From positions 1 to 37,502 of the forward strand of contig JABGTR010000010.1 in NCBI GenBank assembly GCA_018646985.1: a stretch of DNA of 37,502 nucleotides. Direction: 5' to 3'. Shown piece by piece: positions 33,696 through 37,502 of this stretch. Each line of letters opens with the position of its first letter. Positions within the stretch are counted from its first letter, which is position 1. The DNA comes from Minisyncoccota bacterium (GTDB lineage Bacteria; Patescibacteriota; Microgenomatia; UBA1400; PJMF01). Both the position numbers and the translations under genes were made by a program. The notes beneath the pieces are model-generated. The model was not told where the DNA came from and made no database searches. It was given only the letters and a program-made list of their open reading frames with translations.

Positions 33696-34901
33696 CTAGT
33701 CTGAGTAATACCAGTTGATTAAGTGTTGATCGATATTACCATCAAAAAATTGGTGGATATACTGATCTTTTGATTGAGCACCCGACAGATACTCAAGGCT
33801 TCTCATATTCACTCCTATTCTAGGAGCTAGATTGATTGCTATAGCTAGAAAAATAGTGATTAAAATTGGTTTATAAAATCTAACGTCTCTTTTATTTATT
33901 TCGACTACACCCCAAATTGAAATAATTGTCCAAGTTATAAATCCAGATATTGCATATCTGGTTGATAATGGTGGTAGATACCACCAGAGAAGAACTTGCC
34001 AGATTGTGACTATTGTTATTCCCAATAGCAACTTATCTTTTCTTATTTTTTTAATAAATAGAAACGAGATTGGTAAAAATATAATTAATAGAAACGAAGT
34101 ATAGTCTCTGGCAAATATGAGCTCCATCGGTAGTGTTGGAATCAGCTTTGTTCTTTCCCAGATATAAGATATCAATGAACTGTTACCACCAATTTCCCCT
34201 AATTTAATCAAGTGTTGAGAGAAGGAAAAGAATGGATTACCTGTTTTTAAAAAAGAAAAAAGATAGAAAGGAAGTGGTAATAATAGTGAACCAACTAAGA
34301 AAATCGCCAAGCTACTGAGTTTTTGACGTTGACTCCAAATAAAAACCAAACACAAGAAGAGAGGTAAAAGAAAAATAGAGAATAGCTTGGTAGCCAAAGA
34401 TGCTCCAAGAAGCAGGGCAGAGATGAACAACCAATCCTGTCGATGCTCAGCCCACCACTTAATCAAGAATAGCAAGGCACTAATCTCCCAAAATGCTTTG
34501 GCTACATCCACATAAAAACTAGCAGACTGCCATGCTATGACTTGAAATGTAGATATTATTAAGATAACAACTAAAGACCAGAATCGATTCAGAAATTTTC
34601 TAGATAAAACATAGCTAGAAACTATTAATAGTAATCCAAACAGATAAGCCACAACTTTTGTTCCCAGCTCTCCTGCTACCAAGAAACCTCCACCAAACAC
34701 TAAATCACTCAACAATGGGTTAGCCGATTGATAAAGATCTGGTATAAAGACTAGACTTTGCTGATCTAAAATAGCTTTAATTACTGGTAAATGATACCAA
34801 ACTGCGTCAAAACCTACCTCTGGAGTAAAAACTTGTACCAGGTGTGATGCCCAGGTTAATATTATTAAAATAATAATTGCTTTCTCAAGTATCTTTTGCA
34901 T
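33696..34901 (-). CDS. Membrane protein, probable GT-C glycosyltransferase
   Basis: About 401 residues with ten or so hydrophobic helices. After helix 1 comes the GT-C-type acidic loop EVGFDAVWYHLPVIKAI, similar to ArnT/PMT_2-like enzymes using polyprenyl-phosphate sugars. The ORF-track ATG at 34916 directly abuts a minus-strand TATAAT and would lie upstream of the transcript start, so I prefer the Met at 34901 (MQKILEKAIIILI). It is the third GT-C-like gene in the window but stands apart from the main glycan locus. It shares its promoter region with tRNA-Arg on the other strand. Confidence 0.75.
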   Translation of the reverse strand: MQKILEKAIIILIILTWASHLVQVFTPEVGFDAVWYHLPVIKAILDQQSLVFIPDLYQSANPLLSDLVFGGGFLVAGELGTKVVAYLFGLLLIVSSYVLSRKFLNRFWSLVVILIISTFQVIAWQSASFYVDVAKAFWEISALLFLIKWWAEHRQDWLFISALLLGASLATKLFSIFLLPLFLCLVFIWSQRQKLSSLAIFLVGSLLLPLPFYLFSFLKTGNPFFSFSQHLIKLGEIGGNSSLISYIWERTKLIPTLPMELIFARDYTSFLLIIFLPISFLFIKKIRKDKLLLGITIVTIWQVLLWWYLPPLSTRYAISGFITWTIISIWGVVEINKRDVRFYKPILITIFLAIAINLAPRIGVNMRSLEYLSGAQSKDQYIHQFFDGNIDQHLINWYYSD

Positions 34902-34924
34902 AAAAGGCTCATCCAAATTATAAT
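34896..34924 (+). promoter_or_regulatory. Promoter of tRNA-Arg, sharing its -10 with the divergent GT-C gene
   Basis: TTGCAT, a 17-nt spacer and TATAAT lie 20 nt before tRNA-Arg. The overlapping ATTATAAT (34917-34924) also reads TATAAT on the minus strand for the GT-C gene. Confidence 0.7.
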
Positions 34925-34944
34925 TGATAAGTTCATAACTTATA

Positions 34945-35017
34945 GCGCCAGTAGCTCAGTGGATAGAGCAACTGCCTTCTAAGCAGTAGGCCGAAGGTTC
35001 GATTCCTTCCTGGCGCA
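34945..35017 (+). tRNA. tRNA-Arg(UCU)
   Basis: The acceptor GCGCCAG/CTGGCGC pairs perfectly. The D arm is TAGCTCAGTGGATAGAGC. The anticodon stem ACTGC/GCAGT holds loop CTTCTAA, anticodon TCT, reading AGA/AGG codons. The T arm is GAAGG-TTCGATT-CCTTC. The discriminator is A35017, followed by CA, so CCA is not encoded. A 38-bp tandem repeat begins at its last base. Confidence 0.97.
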
Positions 35018-35092
35018 CAAGGTGAGAACAAAGTTCGAGAAGGTGCCCTGGGGTACAAGGTGAGAACAAAGTTCGAGAAGGTGCCCTGGGGT
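35017..35092 (+). repeat. Perfect 38-bp tandem repeat, two copies
   Basis: Unit ACAAGGTGAGAACAAAGTTC... at 35017-35054 is repeated without change at 35055-35092, then a third copy starts (ACAA) and stops. Each unit contains GTGCCCTGGGGTAC, which can form a short stem with one G-T pair, and a T-loop-like GTTCGAG. It starts exactly at the tRNA-Arg 3' end and has a higher GC content than nearby intergenic DNA. Confidence 0.9.
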
Positions 35093-35142
35093 ACAAAACT
35101 ACTTACCTTTTAGTAAAAAATAGGGTAGGATTGTCAAGATTT

Positions 35143-35805
35143 ATGTTAGTACCAAAGCAAAAACCAAAAGCCATCATCACTGATGTTGACTCTACTTTAA
35201 CTGAGAGAACCACTTGGTATGAGCTGACTGAAAGACTAGGTGGATCCTCTTATGCTCACGCTGATTTATTTGCCAAATTTCTTAGAGGGGAAATTAGTTT
35301 TCACCAAGTTAAAAAAGATCTTTTCAAGATTTGGAATGCTAATGGCCCCGTTCATAGAGATAAGTTGATTGAAATATTTGAAAATATTCCACTTAGGGGG
35401 GAGGCCTTCTCATTAATTAATCAACTTCAAGAAGATGGGTACACGCTGTGTCTTATCTCTGGTTCTATTGATATGTTTGTCACCCAAATAGCCAAGAAGT
35501 TCAAAATCAACCACCACTATGGCAACTCCATTTTTCACTTTGATGAAGATGGTTACTGGGTTGAACTCGACTATAGTCAAGATGAAGAGTTATTAAAAAT
35601 GGAACAGTTTAATGATTTTCTCGAGAAAACTGGCTTTAAAGAGGATGAGTGTATCGCTATTGGAGATGGGGATAATGACCGCAAAATGTTTGGTCGCGTA
35701 CCCGGAATTATAGTTAACCCCAAATCCGATCACTTAAAAGAGCTAGCCTGGCAAGAAGTTAAGTTTTTACCTCGAGTATTGCAACTTCTCGAATCCATTC
35801 AATAG
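35143..35805 (+). CDS. HAD-family phosphatase, SerB-like
   Basis: A 220-residue hydrolase from the ATG at 35143; the ORF track uses a TTG 12 nt earlier that overlaps a possible -10 box (TAGGAT). Motif I is ITDVDSTLTE with the nucleophilic Asp and DxDxT. A four-helix cap follows. Motif II is CLISGSIDMF, and motif III is AIGDGDNDRKMFGRV. The layout is that of phosphoserine phosphatase-like (subfamily IB) enzymes. With no serine pathway genes nearby, the true substrate is open. Confidence 0.85.
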   Translation: MLVPKQKPKAIITDVDSTLTERTTWYELTERLGGSSYAHADLFAKFLRGEISFHQVKKDLFKIWNANGPVHRDKLIEIFENIPLRGEAFSLINQLQEDGYTLCLISGSIDMFVTQIAKKFKINHHYGNSIFHFDEDGYWVELDYSQDEELLKMEQFNDFLEKTGFKEDECIAIGDGDNDRKMFGRVPGIIVNPKSDHLKELAWQEVKFLPRVLQLLESIQ

Positions 35806-35833
35806 TGGTATAATCCCTGGGTTAATATAGTCC

Positions 35834-35839
35834 TATAAT
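35834..35839 (+). promoter_or_regulatory. -10 box of the second HAD gene
   Basis: TATAAT ends 7 nt before the ATG at 35847. No Shine-Dalgarno is present. Another TATAAT lies about 25 nt further upstream. Confidence 0.5.
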
Positions 35840-35846
35840 TATTTAA

Positions 35847-36668
35847 ATGTCTTCACAAGAGAAAAAATCTCTAAAAATTGTTTACTTTGACCTCGATCAA
35901 ACTGCCCTACAAGGAGATGAGGGAAAAAGGTGGACTGGTGAAAGCTGGCAAATATTAGCCGTATCTCTAGGGGTTGATAAAAAAAAACACATGGAAATCT
36001 ATGTGAATTATCTGGATGCAATCACTGGGAATGGCAAAGAGGATGAAAAAACTCAAGCTAAAATGACTCGGGATATAGTTAAGCTTTGGCAGGATGCTGC
36101 TAAAAAATCAAAGAATGGGCGAGACCCAATTGGAGTGCTGACTAAGACAAAAATTGATCAAATTTGCAAAGAAATATTCGAGGAACAAATAAAAACAGAG
36201 GTTTTAGAGACAATGAGAGGGCTTATAAAGCTAGGAATAATACCCATCATTAGTACGGGAGGCCTAGCAACAGTTGCAAAAGTTGTTTCTGAAATTATAG
36301 AATCAAAAACCGCAGTTGAAAACACAGGCCTTGAGGGGGTTGAGTTACACTTAGGTAACTCCGAATTTATTTATGATAGTAATAACTTATTAATCGGCTT
36401 TACACATGACCACAAACTTGCTGAAAGAAAACAGGAACAAATTCAAGCCAAAATAAATGAAATAATAAAATTAGTAGGAGTTGGGAACATTCTTTCTATG
36501 GCTGTGAGCGATGGCTCTTCTGATAGGTTAGTTTTTAAAGACATGCCTGGGATAGCCTTTAACTCAAACGATGAGGAGCTAATAGCAGAATCAATTGCGG
36601 AAGCAGCATCTTGGGAAGAGACATTGGAAATTCTTCTACATTTCTTTGGTGAAATGGAAAAAATATAG
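35847..36668 (+). CDS. HAD-superfamily hydrolase
   Basis: A 273-residue protein. Motif I is YFDLDQTALQGD with DxDxT, motif II is IPIISTGGLATVA near residue 134, and motif III is AVSDGSSDRLVFKDMPG near residue 217. These are the four-residue active site of HAD phosphatases. The cap between motifs I and II is helical and charged. It follows another HAD gene by 41 nt but has its own -10 box, so the pair may not be one operon. The proteins are only distantly alike. Substrate unknown. Confidence 0.82.
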   Translation: MSSQEKKSLKIVYFDLDQTALQGDEGKRWTGESWQILAVSLGVDKKKHMEIYVNYLDAITGNGKEDEKTQAKMTRDIVKLWQDAAKKSKNGRDPIGVLTKTKIDQICKEIFEEQIKTEVLETMRGLIKLGIIPIISTGGLATVAKVVSEIIESKTAVENTGLEGVELHLGNSEFIYDSNNLLIGFTHDHKLAERKQEQIQAKINEIIKLVGVGNILSMAVSDGSSDRLVFKDMPGIAFNSNDEELIAESIAEAASWEETLEILLHFFGEMEKI

Positions 36669-36675
36669 AAATATC

Positions 36676-36704
36676 CTGATTCTTGGAATAAATTCATGTA
36701 TAAT
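36676..36704 (+). promoter_or_regulatory. Promoter of tRNA-His
   Basis: CTGATT, a 17-nt spacer and TATAAT lie 18 nt before the tRNA, giving a leader of about ten bases. Confidence 0.65.
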
Positions 36705-36722
36705 CTGATTGTTAATAACCTT

Positions 36723-36797
36723 GGTGGCTGTAGCTCAGTTGGTTAGAGCGTCCCCCTGTGGAGGGGAAGGTCGCGAGTTCGAATCTCGTCAGCCACC
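36723..36797 (+). tRNA. tRNA-His(GUG)
   Basis: The gene encodes the extra G at position -1 (G36723), which pairs with C73 as in bacterial tRNA-His. The acceptor GTGGCTG pairs with CAGCCAC. The anticodon stem TCCCC/GGGGA encloses CTGTGGA, anticodon GTG. The T arm is GCGAG-TTCGAAT-CTCGT (one G-T pair). The bases after C73 are CAA, so CCA is not encoded. Confidence 0.97.
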
Positions 36798-36824
36798 CAA
36801 AATATTGATACATCAATCTAAACT
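36795..36824 (+). repeat. 30-bp imperfect repeat, copy 1
   Basis: Matches 37368-37397 at 25 of 30 positions (shared blocks ACCCAAA, TATTGATA, TCAA, CTAAA). It starts at the end of tRNA-His. It contains TTGAT-AC-ATCAA, a small inverted repeat. Confidence 0.55.
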
Positions 36825-36877
36825 ATCATTTTTATAAAAATGACAAGAATCTGTGATAAAATAAAAGAATAAAATAT

Positions 36878-36883
36878 AAGGAG
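36878..36883 (+). promoter_or_regulatory. Strong ribosome binding site of the acidic hypothetical gene
   Basis: AAGGAG lies 5 nt before the ATG at 36889. It is the clearest full Shine-Dalgarno in the second half of the window and supports that start. Confidence 0.75.
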
Positions 36884-36888
36884 TAATT

Positions 36889-37272
36889 ATGCCATTTAAT
36901 TTTGAAGGAGATCTTACAGTTGGTGGGAAAAAACTTTCTGATAGTGAAAAGAAAGATGTTCAAGAAACACTCAACAAAAAAGGTGGTTCTGCATTTAACT
37001 TTGGGGATAATGTAGAAGTTGGTGGGAAAATACATAAAGGTAATAAAACCGTTCATCAATCCGAGACTGAACCTACACTTGAAGATGAAGGAGTTAATGT
37101 TCAAGTTGAATCTGGGTATGAAACTGTGGAAGAGAGTGAGTTGCCTGATGGAGCGATCCTAGATGATGATTTAATTGCTGATGGAACTATAGATGTGGAA
37201 GATGAACAATATAAACTTTGGAAACCAGATGTTAAATGTAATGGTAAATTTATTTATATTCCAATAGCCTAA
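36889..37272 (+). CDS. Hypothetical acidic protein with internal repeat
   Basis: A 127-residue acidic protein of unknown function. Residues 3-14 (FNFEGDLTVGGK) and 36-47 (FNFGDNVEVGGK) are an internal duplication of a short beta-like unit. The second half is Glu/Asp-rich and ends in KCNGKFIYIPIA. There is no membrane segment or signal. The strong Shine-Dalgarno suggests good expression. It is bracketed by two copies of a 30-bp imperfect repeat, which might mark a mobile or duplicated cassette. Function cannot be inferred. Confidence 0.7.
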   Translation: MPFNFEGDLTVGGKKLSDSEKKDVQETLNKKGGSAFNFGDNVEVGGKIHKGNKTVHQSETEPTLEDEGVNVQVESGYETVEESELPDGAILDDDLIADGTIDVEDEQYKLWKPDVKCNGKFIYIPIA

Positions 37273-37367
37273 GTATTAACTAAAAAAATCTAAAAGATAA
37301 AACTTTAGAAATTAAGTAGTGGTTGTGAATAATAGCCAAATAGAGTTCTAACAAACTCCCTTACTCG

Positions 37368-37397
37368 ACCCAAAGTATTGATATGTCAAGCTAAATT
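37368..37397 (+). repeat. 30-bp imperfect repeat, copy 2
   Basis: Same orientation as 36795-36824, with five mismatches. It lies about 95 nt after the acidic hypothetical gene, inside the 37273-37461 gap. Otherwise that gap shows only AT-rich sequence and the -10 box of the next gene. Confidence 0.55.
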
Positions 37398-37445
37398 AAG
37401 ACTAATAACTCTTTTTTATACCTGTTAAAAGTAAGTGATTTCAGC

Positions 37446-37451
37446 TATACT
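37446..37451 (+). promoter_or_regulatory. -10 box of the gene entering at the window end
   Basis: TATACT ends 10 nt before the ATG at 37462, again with no Shine-Dalgarno between. Confidence 0.45.
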
Positions 37452-37461
37452 GATTCATACT

Positions 37462-37502
37462 ATGTACAACTGGAATACAGACACTACTCGACTTAAAAAA
37501 AA
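37462..37502 (+). CDS. Start of a gene cut by the window end
   Basis: The open frame ATG TAC AAC TGG gives MYNWNTDTTRLKK and runs off the window. A -10 box 10 nt upstream and the lack of any other gene in this gap support it as a true start. Thirteen residues are too few to name a family. It was too short for the ORF track. Confidence 0.5.
   Translation, partial: MYNWNTDTTRLKK

Noticed and set aside
35017-35092. CRISPR array with two repeats
   Set aside because: The copies are directly abutting with no spacer, so this is a tandem duplication.
36832-37104. 90-residue minus-strand ORF over the acidic hypothetical gene
   Set aside because: Phe/Ile-rich shadow; the plus-strand gene has a strong Shine-Dalgarno.

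Overview
The window reads as about 37.5 kb of chromosome from a streamlined, AT-rich bacterium. The best fit is a Candidate Phyla Radiation (Patescibacteria) genome, possibly Microgenomates-like. The reasons are very short or overlapping gene junctions, a class I (archaeal-type) lysyl-tRNA synthetase, a stand-alone riboflavin kinase, a complete but compact F1Fo ATP synthase operon, many lineage-restricted hypotheticals with single membrane anchors, and several genes whose -10 box sits only about 7-10 nt before the start codon. The lineage is inferred, not proven. TAA, TAG and TGA all end genes, so the code is the standard bacterial one.

Layout: (1) 1-2.7 kb: a minus-strand mutM interrupted by a stop just before its zinc finger, tRNA-Lys(UUU), a charged hypothetical and alanine racemase. 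(2) 2.8-5.4 kb: two overlapping unknown genes, the first joining a possible PilM/GspL-like region, an acidic linker, a membrane helix and a LytR_C-type domain. (3) 5.4-11.7 kb: atpB-E-F-H-A-G-D-C, with an unusually short delta subunit. (4) 11.8-19.8 kb: greA, class I lysS, an HD hydrolase overlapping a NYN-type nuclease, serS, secA and riboflavin kinase. (5) 19.8-26.6 kb: a surface-glycan locus with a Wzx-like flippase, a frameshifted SAM methyltransferase, a GT4 glycosyltransferase, a GT2/GT-C fusion and a second GT-C enzyme. (6) 26.6-33.7 kb: prs, proS, a DUF4258-like protein, a DHH/MYG1-like protein, HIT, bS21, a coiled-coil protein, pyruvate kinase and a small lysine-rich protein. (7) 33.7-37.5 kb: a third GT-C enzyme, tRNA-Arg(UCU) with a 38-bp tandem repeat, two HAD phosphatases, tRNA-His(GUG), an acidic hypothetical flanked by related 30-bp repeats, and the start of another gene.

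The genes cover energy conversion (ATP synthase, pyruvate kinase), translation (three aminoacyl-tRNA synthetases, bS21, three tRNAs), secretion (SecA), wall precursor supply (Alr) and building and exporting a surface glycan (flippase plus GT-C/GT2/GT4 enzymes). No CRISPR array, transposon, prophage or rRNA is visible. I see no convincing new multi-gene system. The most notable signals are the A7 frameshift in the methyltransferase, the nonsense-interrupted mutM, shared symmetric -10 boxes between divergent genes, the reduced ATP synthase delta subunit, altered potassium-site residues in pyruvate kinase, the GT2/GT-C fusion, and the tandem and flanking repeats near the tRNA genes. No stretch over 300 bases lacks a gene.
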